Assembly (NCBI GenBank): GCA_964511405.1
Contig: CAZEFK010000134.1
Coordinates: 1 to 20,532 of the forward strand
Reading direction: 5' to 3'
Origin: CAZEFK01 sp964511405
GTDB lineage: Bacteria > Pseudomonadota > Alphaproteobacteria > Elsterales > Elsteraceae
Length of the DNA stretch: 20,532 bases
Positions within the stretch are counted from its first letter, which is position 1, and each line of letters opens with the position of its first letter. The notes beneath the pieces were generated by a model, which saw nothing but the letters and a program-made list of their open reading frames with translations, was not told the origin of the DNA and did no database searches. The translations under genes and the position numbers were made by a program. Shown in pieces: positions 1-6,770 of this stretch.

Positions 1-514
1 GCAGCGCCGCCAGCTCGGCCCCGAGGTCGGCGTCGGACGCCGCGGCGGCCGCCGACCGTACGGTCCAGCCCTCGCCCGGCGCCGCCTGCGCCGCCACCCA
101 GGCCCGCAGGGCGTCGCGGCGGGCCCCGGCAATGCGGCGCGACACCGCCAGCTCGGCGCCGCCGGGATGGACGACCAGGAAGCGGCCGGCCAGCTCCAGA
201 CGGGTCGCCAGGCCCAAGCGCTTGTCCGCACCCGCCGCCCGCACGACCTGGACGGTTACGGCGGCACCGACGCCGAGGCCGCGGCCACCGGCCTCGAACC
301 CCAGGAAGCCCTGGGCATCGCCAAGCTCGACCAGCACGGCGCCCAGGCTGCGATCGACCTGGACCACCCGGCCGCGATAGATCCGGCCGACCCACTCAGG
401 CGCGTCCGGCCGCACCACGTCATACGCCACCAGGCGGCCGCCGCGAACCTGGGCGACCCGGGTTTCGCCCGGCCCGACCGACAGCCCCAGCCAGTCGCCA
501 GAAACCTCGCTCAG
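1..514 (-). CDS. Ribonuclease E/G family protein, N-terminal part (runs off the window)
   Basis: About 171 residues of an RNase E/G-type endoribonuclease are visible; the catalytic core lies outside the window. The N-terminus has the family's opening (LSVGPGETRVAQV, then GGRLVAYDVVRP), followed by an S1-like RNA-binding segment beginning WVGRIYRGRVVQVDRSLGAV and continuing LVELGDAQGFLGF. The family cuts single-stranded RNA in rRNA maturation and mRNA turnover. Its position directly after maf is the usual alphaproteobacterial order. No ATG, GTG or TTG lies in frame near the expected N-terminus. The best start is a CTG at 512-514 that forms a CTGA overlap with the maf stop. The family call is firm; the start is inferred, and a sequencing error or a distant start inside maf cannot be excluded. 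Confidence 0.8.
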   Translation of the reverse strand, partial: MSEVSGDWLGLSVGPGETRVAQVRGGRLVAYDVVRPDAPEWVGRIYRGRVVQVDRSLGAVLVELGDAQGFLGFEAGGRGLGVGAAVTVQVVRAAGADKRLGLATRLELAGRFLVVHPGGAELAVSRRIAGARRDALRAWVAAQAAPGEGWTVRSAAAAASDADLGAELAAL

Positions 515-1110
515 GGTACCGGCCCCCAGCCGTTGCCGGCCAGCAGGCCCGCGACCTCGGCGATCGGCAGCCCGACGACATTGGCGTAGCTGCCGTGAAT
601 GGCCTGGACCAGGGCACCGGCCCGGCCCTGGATGGCGTAGCCGCCGGCCTTGCCCGCCCACTCGCCGCTCGCCAGGTAGCGGTCGATCTCCAGGTCGGAC
701 AGCCGCTTGACCACGACCTCGGTCCGCACCAGCCGCTCGATCTCGCGCCCGGCCGGCGTGGCCAGCGCCACCGCGGTCAGCACGCGATGGCGGCGCCCGG
801 ACAGGAGCGTCAGGCAGCGCCGGGCGTCGGCCTCGGTTTCGGCCTTGGGCAGGATGCGGCGGCCGACCGCGACCACGGTGTCGGCGGCCAGCACGAAGGC
901 GCCGGGATGCCGGCCGACGACGGCGCGCAGCTTGGCCCGCGCCAGCCGGCGGGCATAGGGCTCGGGCTGTTCGGCCTTGAGCGGCGTCTCGTCGATATCG
1001 GCGGGATCGACCGCGGTTCCGGCGATCCCGATCTGCTGCAGCAGGGCGGCCCGGCGCGGCGAGGCCGACGCCAGGACCAGACGCGGGGCGACCGCGACTG
1101 ATTCAGTCAA
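511..1110 (-). CDS. maf: Maf-like nucleotide pyrophosphatase (YhdE type)
   Basis: This 199-residue protein has the full Maf signature: SASPRR near residues 15-20, the catalytic LAADTVV with Asp77, LPKA near 87-90 and GGYAIQG in the C-terminal third. Maf proteins are cytoplasmic and hydrolyse non-canonical or excess nucleoside triphosphates (dTTP and UTP, or methylated nucleotides) to monophosphates. The length is normal for the family. The start used is a TTG 16 bases after the infA stop codon; no strong ribosome binding site is visible, and the ATG overlapping the infA stop is in a frame that closes at once. It is the next-to-last visible gene of the operon, and its TGA overlaps the putative CTG start of the RNase gene. 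Which Maf subfamily (dTTPase or m7GTPase) it belongs to is not settled here. Confidence 0.93.
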   Translation of the reverse strand: MTESVAVAPRLVLASASPRRAALLQQIGIAGTAVDPADIDETPLKAEQPEPYARRLARAKLRAVVGRHPGAFVLAADTVVAVGRRILPKAETEADARRCLTLLSGRRHRVLTAVALATPAGREIERLVRTEVVVKRLSDLEIDRYLASGEWAGKAGGYAIQGRAGALVQAIHGSYANVVGLPIAEVAGLLAGNGWGPVP

Positions 1111-1126
1111 TCGCTTGAACCGGCCA

Positions 1127-1345
1127 TTACTTGAACCGAAACGTGATGCGGCCCTTGGTCAAATCGTAGGGGGTCATTTCCACGTTGACGCGGTCGCCCG
1201 CCAGCACCCGGATCCGGTTCTTGCGCATCTTGCCCGAGGTGTGGGCGAGCACCTCGTGGTTGTTGTCCAGCCGCACCCGGAACATGGCGTTGGGCAGCAG
1301 CTCCGAAACGGTGCCGGAGAACTCGATCACGTCTTCCTTGGGCAT
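1127..1345 (-). CDS. infA: Translation initiation factor IF-1
   Basis: The 72-residue product is an almost canonical IF-1: MPKEDVIEFSGTVSELLPN opens the single S1/OB-fold, followed by MFRVRLDNNHEVLAHTSGKM and RIRVLAGDRVNVEMTPYDL. IF-1 binds the A site of the 30S subunit and works with IF-2 and IF-3 in start-site selection. The reading frame stays open upstream to 1405, but the ATG at 1343-1345 is chosen because the known protein begins MPKED and because a strong GGAGGG ribosome binding site lies a few bases upstream. A 67-bp gap with a GC hairpin separates it from the phosphatase gene upstream, the largest gap inside this operon, so it may have extra transcriptional or processing control. Confidence 0.98.
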   Translation of the reverse strand: MPKEDVIEFSGTVSELLPNAMFRVRLDNNHEVLAHTSGKMRKNRIRVLAGDRVNVEMTPYDLTKGRITFRFK

Positions 1346-1386
1346 ACTCCCTCCAGTTTCTACAAAAACGCGCTGATGTGTGAACT

Positions 1387-1401
1387 CCGGCGGCGCGCCG
1401 G
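1387..1401 (-). other. GC hairpin in the gap upstream of infA
   Basis: A perfect 6-bp stem (CCGGCG / CGCCGG) with a 3-base loop lies 11 bases after the phosphatase stop codon and about 40 bases before infA. No T-run follows directly, so it is not a classical intrinsic terminator. It could be a processing or partial attenuation site inside the operon. The role is inferred; the symmetry is directly visible. Confidence 0.35.
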
Positions 1402-1412
1402 TCAAGTCGCCA

Positions 1413-1862
1413 TCACACTACAGCCGGTGGTCCCTTGGGAAACCGGGCGCGCAGCCGGCGCTCCAGGAGCTCGGCCACGGTCCGGTAGGCCGTCAGCCGG
1501 GCTTCGCGCCCACCCTCCAGGTCGGTCGGATCGGGGGTCGGCCAGTATTCAACGTCGACCGCGGCCATGCGGACAAAATCCAGGGCCCGATGATGCGCCT
1601 CGGGCGACAGCGTGATGATCAGGTCGAAGCCGCTGTCTTCCAAGTCCTCGAGCGTCTGCGGAACATGGCGGGAGATGTCATGGCCGTGCTCGGCCATTAC
1701 CGCCACCGCGAAGCCGTCGACCGTCGAGGCCGCGCGCACCCCGGCCGAGCGCACATAGACCCGGGGGCCCAGCCAATGCCGGGCCAGGGCCGCGGCCATG
1801 GGCGAGCGCACGGTGTTGAGCGTGCACACGAACAGGACGCTCTGGGGCTCGCGGCGGGGCAC
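1413..1862 (-). CDS. Low-molecular-weight protein-tyrosine-phosphatase family protein
   Basis: This 149-residue protein has the LMW phosphatase P-loop near its N-terminus: VLFVCTLNTVRSPMA carries the C(X)5R signature with Cys13 and Arg19. The general-acid region is WPTPDPTD, with Asp110. Length and layout match single-domain members of the LMW-PTP/ArsC-like group (COG0394). In the family the cysteine forms a thiophosphate intermediate; related proteins act on phosphotyrosine or as arsenate reductases. The alphaproteobacterial members of this operon are usually left without an assigned substrate, and the same holds here. The start is a GTG ten bases after the UPF0262 stop, with AAGGG just upstream. 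Nothing in the context suggests arsenic resistance. Confidence 0.88.
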   Translation of the reverse strand: MPRREPQSVLFVCTLNTVRSPMAAALARHWLGPRVYVRSAGVRAASTVDGFAVAVMAEHGHDISRHVPQTLEDLEDSGFDLIITLSPEAHHRALDFVRMAAVDVEYWPTPDPTDLEGGREARLTAYRTVAELLERRLRARFPKGPPAVV

Positions 1863-1871
1863 TCGCGACCC

Positions 1872-2360
1872 TTAGCCGCGGATATGCAGGACGCAGATCA
1901 GGGTGAACAGCCGCCGCGCCGTGTCGTGGTCGACCTCGATGCGGTCGGCCAAGCGCTCGCGCAGCAGCTCGGCCGCCTCGTCGTGCAAGCCGCGGCGCCC
2001 CATGTCGATGGCCTCGATCTGGCTGGGCGACGCACGCTTGATCGCGGCGTAGTAGCTCTCGCAGATCATGAAGTAGTCCTTCACGATGCCGCGGAAGCCG
2101 GCCAGCGGCAGCTGCACCCGGTCGACCGGCCGGCGGTCGGTGCTCTGCACGTCGAACACCAGCCGGTTGTCCTCGATGCCCAGATTGAGGTGGTAGGGGC
2201 CGGGCTCGGCCCCGACCGGCGCGAAGCGGTTGCTGTCCAGCAGGTCGACGATGGCGACGCGGCGCTCGTGCTCGACGTCGGCGTTGCGCCGCACGACCGT
2301 GTGCTCGTCGAGCTCGATCGAGGCGAGGCGCCCGCCGTCGGAGCCCGCCCGCGCGGTCAT
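1872..2360 (-). CDS. UPF0262 family protein
   Basis: This 162-residue protein matches the alphaproteobacterial UPF0262 family, whose function is unknown. Recognisable segments are LASIELDEHTVVRRNADVEH near the N-terminus, PYHLNLGIEDNRLVFDV in the middle and FRGIVKDYFMICESYYAAI, then IEAIDMGRRGLHDEAAELL. No signal peptide or membrane segment is visible, so it is probably cytoplasmic. The ATG overlaps the hisD stop by one base (TGATG), which implies translational coupling. Its fixed place between hisD and the LMW phosphatase across Alphaproteobacteria is known neighbourhood evidence; it does not show what the protein does. Confidence 0.9.
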   Translation of the reverse strand: MTARAGSDGGRLASIELDEHTVVRRNADVEHERRVAIVDLLDSNRFAPVGAEPGPYHLNLGIEDNRLVFDVQSTDRRPVDRVQLPLAGFRGIVKDYFMICESYYAAIKRASPSQIEAIDMGRRGLHDEAAELLRERLADRIEVDHDTARRLFTLICVLHIRG

Positions 2361-3658
2361 CAGGGCCGCCGGTTCAGGCGGATGCCGACCGACAGGGCAT
2401 GGGCGTCCAGCCCCTCGGCACCGGCCAGGGTCAGCGCCGCCGGGCCGATCGCGGCCAGCGCCCCGGCATCGCAGCGCACGGTGGTGGTGCGCTTCATGAA
2501 GTCCAGCACGCCCAGGCCCGACGAGAAGCGCGCGGTGCGCGACGTCGGCAGCACATGGTTGGGGCCCGCCACATAGTCGCCGATCGCCTCGGGCGTCCAG
2601 CGGCCGAGGAAGATCGCGCCGGCGTGGCTGACCGCGGCGGCCAGCGGCTCGGGATCCTCGACCGCCAGCTCCAAATGCTCCGGCGCCAGGCGGTCGACCA
2701 GCGGCACGGCGTCCATGAGCCGCGGCACCACGATCACCGCGCCGTGATCGGCCCAGCTGCGGGCGGCGACGCCGGCGCGCGGCAGGCTTATCAGGTGCCG
2801 CTCGACCGCGGCCGCCACGGCGTCGGCGAAGGCGGCATCGTCGGTGATCAGGATCGCCTGGGCGGCCGTGTCGTGCTCGGCTTGGCTCAACAGGTCGGCC
2901 GCGATCCAGGCCGGATCGTTGCCGGCATCGGCGACCACCAGGATCTCCGACGGCCCAGCGATCGAGTCGATGCCGACGGTGCCGAACACCTGGCGCTTGG
3001 CCGCGGCGACATAGGCGTTGCCAGGGCCGACGATCTTGTCGACCGGCGCGATGCGGCCGGTGCCGAAGGCCAGCGCCGCCACCGCCTGGGCCCCGCCGAT
3101 CCGGTAGATCTCGGTCACGCCGGCGCGCCGCGCCGCCGCCAGCACCAGCGGGTTGGGGCCCCCGGGGCCCGAGGGCACGACCATGGCGATGCGCGGCACG
3201 GCCGCCACGCGCGCCGGCAGCGCGTTCATCAGCACGGAGCTGGGATAGGCGGCGGTGCCGCCCGGGACATAAAGCCCGACCGCCTGGACCGGCCGCCAGC
3301 GCAGTCCCAGCGCGACGCCCGAGGCGTCGATATGGGCGTCATCGACAGGCAGCTGGCGGCGGTGGAAGGCCTCGATGCGCGCCGCCGCCAGGTCGAGCGC
3401 CTGGAGCTGGTCGGCCGGGCAGCGGGCGACGGCGGCGTCGATCTCGGCGGCGCCGACGGCCATGGTTTCCGGCGTCAGCCGTACCCGGTCGAACCGCTCG
3501 GTCAGCTCGATCACGGCCTCGTCGCCGCGGCGGCGGACGTCCTCCAGGATGCCGCGCACGACGTCGTCGACCTGGGCGGCAGCCTCGCGTTCGCCGTCGA
3601 CCAGGGCGGCAAAGGCGGCCGGGAAGCCCGGCTCGGTGGCGTCAAGCCGCCTGGGCAC
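2360..3658 (-). CDS. hisD: Histidinol dehydrogenase
   Basis: HisD carries out the last two steps of histidine synthesis, the NAD-dependent oxidation of L-histidinol to L-histidine. The 432-residue product has all expected functional residues in E. coli-like spacing: zinc ligands Gln259 and His262 (LLSQAEHDT), Asp361 and His420, and the catalytic pair Glu327-His328 (RLAPEHLEL). IVGPGNAYVAAAK and SIAGPSEIL are also present. The GTG at 3656-3658 is chosen because it gives a family-like N-terminus (PRRLDATEP) and has GAGG six bases upstream. An alternative in-frame TTG at 3673 would add five residues. It overlaps the 3' end of hisG by 17 bases, so the two His enzymes are likely translated together. 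Confidence 0.96.
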   Translation of the reverse strand: MPRRLDATEPGFPAAFAALVDGEREAAAQVDDVVRGILEDVRRRGDEAVIELTERFDRVRLTPETMAVGAAEIDAAVARCPADQLQALDLAAARIEAFHRRQLPVDDAHIDASGVALGLRWRPVQAVGLYVPGGTAAYPSSVLMNALPARVAAVPRIAMVVPSGPGGPNPLVLAAARRAGVTEIYRIGGAQAVAALAFGTGRIAPVDKIVGPGNAYVAAAKRQVFGTVGIDSIAGPSEILVVADAGNDPAWIAADLLSQAEHDTAAQAILITDDAAFADAVAAAVERHLISLPRAGVAARSWADHGAVIVVPRLMDAVPLVDRLAPEHLELAVEDPEPLAAAVSHAGAIFLGRWTPEAIGDYVAGPNHVLPTSRTARFSSGLGVLDFMKRTTTVRCDAGALAAIGPAALTLAGAEGLDAHALSVGIRLNRRP

Positions 3659-4331
3659 GGGCGGCCTCGGCAAAGCGGTCGATCCAGGTGGTCAGCACGT
3701 CGGAGCGGGTCTTGAGCGCGGTGCGGTTGACCACCAGCCGCGAGCTGATGTCGGCGATCCGCTCGACCTCGACCAGGCCGTTGGCGCGCAGGGTGGCGCC
3801 GGTCGACACCAAATCGACGATGCGCCGGCACAGCCCGAGCTTGGGCGCCAGCTCCAGGGCGCCGTTGAGCTTGACGCACTCGGCCTGAACGCCGCGCGCA
3901 GCGAAATGGCGGCGGGTGATCTCGGGATACTTGGTCGCCACCCGGACATGGCTCCAGCGCCGGGGATCGTCGGTCGCCGATAGGCCGGCGGGCTCGGCCA
4001 CCGACAGCCGGCAATGGCCGATCCTGAGGTCCAGAGGCGAATAGAGCTCGTCGTAGCTGAACTCCATCAGCACGTCGTTGCCGGCCACGCCCAGATGGGC
4101 GGCGCCGAACGCGACGAAGGTCGCGACGTCGAAGCTGCGCACCCGGATGATCGACAGTCCCGGCAGGTTGGTGGCGAACTGCAGCTTGCGGCTGCCGTCG
4201 TCGGCGAACTCGGGCTCCGGCACGATGCCGGCACGGGCCAGCAGCGGCCCGACCTCGGCCAGGATGCGGCCCTTGGGCAGGGCCAGCACGAGGCCGCCCT
4301 CGGCCGCCGCACGCATGGGAACGATGGTCAT
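3642..4331 (-). CDS. hisG: ATP phosphoribosyltransferase, short form
   Basis: HisG condenses ATP and PRPP in the first committed step of histidine synthesis. The 229-residue protein has LVLALPKGRILAEVGPLL at the N-terminus, GVAGNDVLMEF, KLNGALELAPKLGL, and the PRPP-binding segment DLVSTGATLRANGL. It ends without the C-terminal regulatory domain, so it is the short (HisGS) form. Known short forms need the HisRS-like partner HisZ for activity and feedback control; no hisZ lies in this window. The reading frame is open far upstream, but the ATG at 4329-4331 has an excellent GGAGGT ribosome binding site and overlaps the DUF2948 stop as ATGA. Confidence 0.95.
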   Translation of the reverse strand: MTIVPMRAAAEGGLVLALPKGRILAEVGPLLARAGIVPEPEFADDGSRKLQFATNLPGLSIIRVRSFDVATFVAFGAAHLGVAGNDVLMEFSYDELYSPLDLRIGHCRLSVAEPAGLSATDDPRRWSHVRVATKYPEITRRHFAARGVQAECVKLNGALELAPKLGLCRRIVDLVSTGATLRANGLVEVERIADISSRLVVNRTALKTRSDVLTTWIDRFAEAARAQAA

Positions 4332-4774
4332 GGCACCTCCGGGTGGGCCGGGCGGTTGGGGGTCGGCCACGGCTCGCCGATGTCCTCGAGGGTGACCTCC
4401 AACCGGTCGACCGCAACCCGGATCGAGCGGTCGTCGGAAAAGGTCAGCAGCACGGCCCCGTCCTGGTGGGCGATGGTCAAGAGGTTCAGCATCTGGGTCC
4501 GGTCGGTCCGGTCGATATGCCGGACCTGCACCGCCGACACATGCTGGACGACGATGCCGGCATTGATCCGCTCGGCCTCCTCGGCCTCCCACCGGAAGCG
4601 GTTGGCGACGAAGGCGAAGCGCTGGTTCGGCACGTCGAACCCGATGTCCGCGATCGGCAGGATGGCGTCCTGCAGCACGGCGGCGATCACCGCCAGGTCG
4701 TCGGCGTCGACGGCCCGCAGCCGCAGCGGCGCGGCGCGGCGGGCCGTGGCCGGTTCGATGGTCCGGTCGGTCAT
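4328..4774 (-). CDS. DUF2948 family protein
   Basis: This 148-residue protein fits DUF2948, an alphaproteobacterial family of unknown function usually found beside murA. Diagnostic stretches are LRLRAVDADDLAVIAAVLQD, RFAFVANRFRWE and LLTIAHQDGAVLLTFSDD. No transmembrane segment or signal peptide is seen. The ATG at 4772-4774 overlaps the murA stop as ATGA, and the stop overlaps the hisG start the same way, so it is wedged between two metabolic genes with translational coupling on both sides. An upstream in-frame start at 4807 is less likely because it would lie well inside murA. Confidence 0.88.
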   Translation of the reverse strand: MTDRTIEPATARRAAPLRLRAVDADDLAVIAAVLQDAILPIADIGFDVPNQRFAFVANRFRWEAEEAERINAGIVVQHVSAVQVRHIDRTDRTQMLNLLTIAHQDGAVLLTFSDDRSIRVAVDRLEVTLEDIGEPWPTPNRPAHPEVP

Positions 4775-6060
4775 GCCGCGCGCTCCCGCTGGATGTCGGC
4801 CCCGCACGCGGCGAGCTTGGCCTCCAGCCGCTCATAGCCGCGATCCAGGTGGTAGACCCGGTGCACCACCGTCTCGCCCTGGGCCGCGAGGCCGGCCAGC
4901 ACCAGGCTGACGCTGGCGCGCAGGTCCGTGGCCATGACCGGCGCGCCGGTCAGCTGACGCACGCCGCGGACATGGGCCGAAGCGTGATGGACATTGATGT
5001 TGGCGCCGAGGCGGCAGAGTTCGGGCACATGCATGAAGCGGTTCTCGAAGATCGTCTCGGTGACCATCGACGCGCCCGAGGCAACGGCCAGGAGCGCCAT
5101 CATCTGCGCCTGCAGGTCGGTCGGGAAGCCCGGAAACGGCTCGGTCATCACGTCGATGCCCTCGATCCGCTCCTGGGCCCGGCGCACCAGCAGGCCGCGC
5201 GGGGTCGGCTGCACCGAGACCCCGGCCTCGGCCAGTTTGTCGGTGACCGCCGGCAAGGCGTCGAGGCCGATGCCCTCCAGCTCGATCGAGCCGCCGGTGA
5301 TGGCCGCGGCCATGGCATAGGTGCCGGCCTCGATGCGATCGGGGATGACGTCGTGGACCGCGCCGTGCAGGCGCTGGACCCCTTCGATGCGCAAGGTGTC
5401 GCTGCCGATGCCGTCGATGCGGGCGCCCATCTTGACCAGGCAGTGTGCCAGGTCGGCGACCTCGGGTTCGCGGGCGACGTTGACCAGCACCGTCTCGCCG
5501 CGCGCCAGGGTCGCCGCCATCAGCAGGTTCTCGGTGGCGCCCACCGAGACCTGCGGAAACACGATGCGGGCGCCGGTCAGACCGTCGGGGGCATGTGCGT
5601 CGATATAGCCCTCCTGCAGGTCGATCCGGGCGCCAAGCTGGGCCAGCCCCTTCAGGTGGAGATCGACCGGCCGCGTGCCGATGGCGCAGCCGCCCGGCTG
5701 CGACACTCGGGCATGGCCGGCGCGCGCCACCAGCGGCCCCATCACCAGCACCGAGGCGCGCATCTTGCGCACCAGGTCGTAGGGTGCCGTGGTGTTGACG
5801 ATGTCGCGGGCGGTCAGCGCCAACACGCGGCCGGCGTGGCCGCCGTTGGGGGCTTCGCCGCGCATCTCGACGGCAACGCCGTGCTGGGCCAGCAATGTCG
5901 CCAGCGTGGCGATGTCGGCCAAATGCGGCAGGTTGCCGAGCAGCAGGGTCTCGTCGGTCAGCAGGCTGGCCGCCATCAGCGGCAACGCCGCATTCTTGGC
6001 CCCGCTGATCGGAATCGCGCCGTGGAGCGGCCGGCCGCCGCGGATCCGGATCCGGTCCAT
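4771..6060 (-). CDS. murA: UDP-N-acetylglucosamine 1-carboxyvinyltransferase
   Basis: MurA transfers enolpyruvate from PEP to UDP-GlcNAc, the first committed cytoplasmic step of peptidoglycan synthesis. The 429-residue product has the family start (IRGGRPLHGAIPISGAKNAA), the DLVRKMRASVLVMGP segment, and the active-site loop QPGGCAIGTRPVD with Cys125. That cysteine, equivalent to E. coli Cys115, is what fosfomycin alkylates, so the enzyme is predicted to be of the fosfomycin-sensitive type. TEPFPGFPTDLQAQ and ENRFMHVPEL are present in the C-terminal half. The ATG at 6058-6060 lies five bases after the dut stop. The reading frame is open farther upstream, but that part is a shadow of dut. Confidence 0.97.
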   Translation of the reverse strand: MDRIRIRGGRPLHGAIPISGAKNAALPLMAASLLTDETLLLGNLPHLADIATLATLLAQHGVAVEMRGEAPNGGHAGRVLALTARDIVNTTAPYDLVRKMRASVLVMGPLVARAGHARVSQPGGCAIGTRPVDLHLKGLAQLGARIDLQEGYIDAHAPDGLTGARIVFPQVSVGATENLLMAATLARGETVLVNVAREPEVADLAHCLVKMGARIDGIGSDTLRIEGVQRLHGAVHDVIPDRIEAGTYAMAAAITGGSIELEGIGLDALPAVTDKLAEAGVSVQPTPRGLLVRRAQERIEGIDVMTEPFPGFPTDLQAQMMALLAVASGASMVTETIFENRFMHVPELCRLGANINVHHASAHVRGVRQLTGAPVMATDLRASVSLVLAGLAAQGETVVHRVYHLDRGYERLEAKLAACGADIQRERAA

Positions 6061-6065
6061 GGCCG

Positions 6066-6521
6066 CTAGCTTCGCCCCGTCGACCCGAAGCCGCCAGTGC
6101 CGCGCCCGGTCTCGGCCAGCGCCTCGGCCGGCGCCCACGCCACCCGGGCGACCGGCGCCACCACCAGCTGCGCGACGCGCATGCCGCGCACGATCTCGAC
6201 CGGCACGTGCCCGTGATTGATCACGATGACGGTCACCTCGCCCCGGTAGTCGGAGTCGACGGTTCCGGGACTGTTCAGCACGGTGACGCCATGGTTGAGG
6301 GCCAGGCCGGAGCGCGGCCGCACCTGGGCTTCCCAGCCGGGCTCCAGCGCCAGGGCGATGCCGGTCGGCACGGGGGCGCGCGCGCCGGGCGGCAGGTGGA
6401 TCGGTTGGTCGATGGCCGCGCGCAGGTCGAGCCCGGCCGCCTCGGCCGTGGCATAGGCCGGCAGCCCCAGGTCGGCGGCATGGGGCAACAGGCGCACCGG
6501 CACCGTGACAGTCTGGGTCAC
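6066..6521 (-). CDS. dut: dUTP diphosphatase (trimeric dUTPase)
   Basis: The enzyme hydrolyses dUTP to dUMP and pyrophosphate, keeping uracil out of DNA and feeding dTMP synthesis. All five trimeric-dUTPase motifs are visible in the 151-residue product: AGLDLRA, PRSGLA, GTVDSDYRGE, GMRVAQLVV and the flexible C-terminal RGTGGFGSTG that closes over the active site. The length is standard. The start is a GTG at 6519-6521 that forms a GTGA overlap with the stop of the small upstream gene. In many Alphaproteobacteria dut lies near coaBC; here it is followed directly by murA. Confidence 0.97.
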   Translation of the reverse strand: MTQTVTVPVRLLPHAADLGLPAYATAEAAGLDLRAAIDQPIHLPPGARAPVPTGIALALEPGWEAQVRPRSGLALNHGVTVLNSPGTVDSDYRGEVTVIVINHGHVPVEIVRGMRVAQLVVAPVARVAWAPAEALAETGRGTGGFGSTGRS

Positions 6522-6697
6522 GGCTCGGCCGCCTCCGGCTCCCCAGGCAGCTCCCTGGGCGGCGGCTCGGCCGACGCAGGCGCACGGCCGCGCGCCTGCG
6601 CCTTGCGGCGGCGCAGGTTGTCGCGCAGCGCCTGCGCCAGGCGGGTCTCGCGGTCGGCCGGCCGGTCGGAGGGTCGGTCGGGCTTGGGGTCGGTCAT
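6518..6697 (-). CDS. Small Arg-rich hypothetical protein upstream of dut (59 aa)
   Basis: A 59-codon frame runs from an ATG at 6695-6697 to a TGA that overlaps the dut start as GTGA. The product has a charged N-terminus (MTDPKPDRPSDRPADRETR), a probable amphipathic helix LAQALRDNLRRRKAQARGR and a Pro/Glu-rich tail. The helix resembles the short RLxxALRxNLxRRKAQARxR proteins I know from alphaproteobacterial dut regions; this is recognition of a pattern, not an alignment. No function is known. Four-base coupling to dut and the charged helical core argue that it is real. No clear ribosome binding site is visible. Confidence 0.68.
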   Translation of the reverse strand: MTDPKPDRPSDRPADRETRLAQALRDNLRRRKAQARGRAPASAEPPPRELPGEPEAAEP

Positions 6698-6717
6698 GGC
6701 GGCGAGACCATAGCAGC

Positions 6718-6733
6718 GGCGCCGGGCGGCGCC
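6718..6733 (-). terminator. GC hairpin between the transporter gene and the dut operon (weak terminator candidate)
   Basis: Two copies of GGCGCC, itself palindromic, flank a 4-base loop in the 73-bp gap after the YeeE-like gene stop at 6771. No T-run follows, so Rho-independent termination is uncertain. It may mark the boundary between the sulfur-transporter unit and the operon that starts at 6697. Short direct repeats (GGGCGCTA) occur beside it. Confidence 0.3.
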
Positions 6734-6770
6734 AATCCGGGCGCTACGGGCCGGGCGCTAAGGGCAGGCC

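Noticed and set aside
1357..1384. Promoter-like pair TTCACA, 16 bases, TAGAAA upstream of infA (minus strand)
   Set aside because: The predicted transcript start would fall about five bases before the infA start codon and cut off its strong ribosome binding site, so the match is probably chance.
2399..3715. Long plus-strand open frame opposite hisD
   Set aside because: It is antisense to an unmistakable hisD with all catalytic residues. Its predicted product is rich in Gly, Arg, Asp and His without domain pattern, as expected from the reverse frame of GC-rich coding DNA.
4849..6069. 406-codon plus-strand frame opposite murA
   Set aside because: murA on the other strand is certain. The antisense product has the same Gly/Gln/His/Arg-rich shadow composition.
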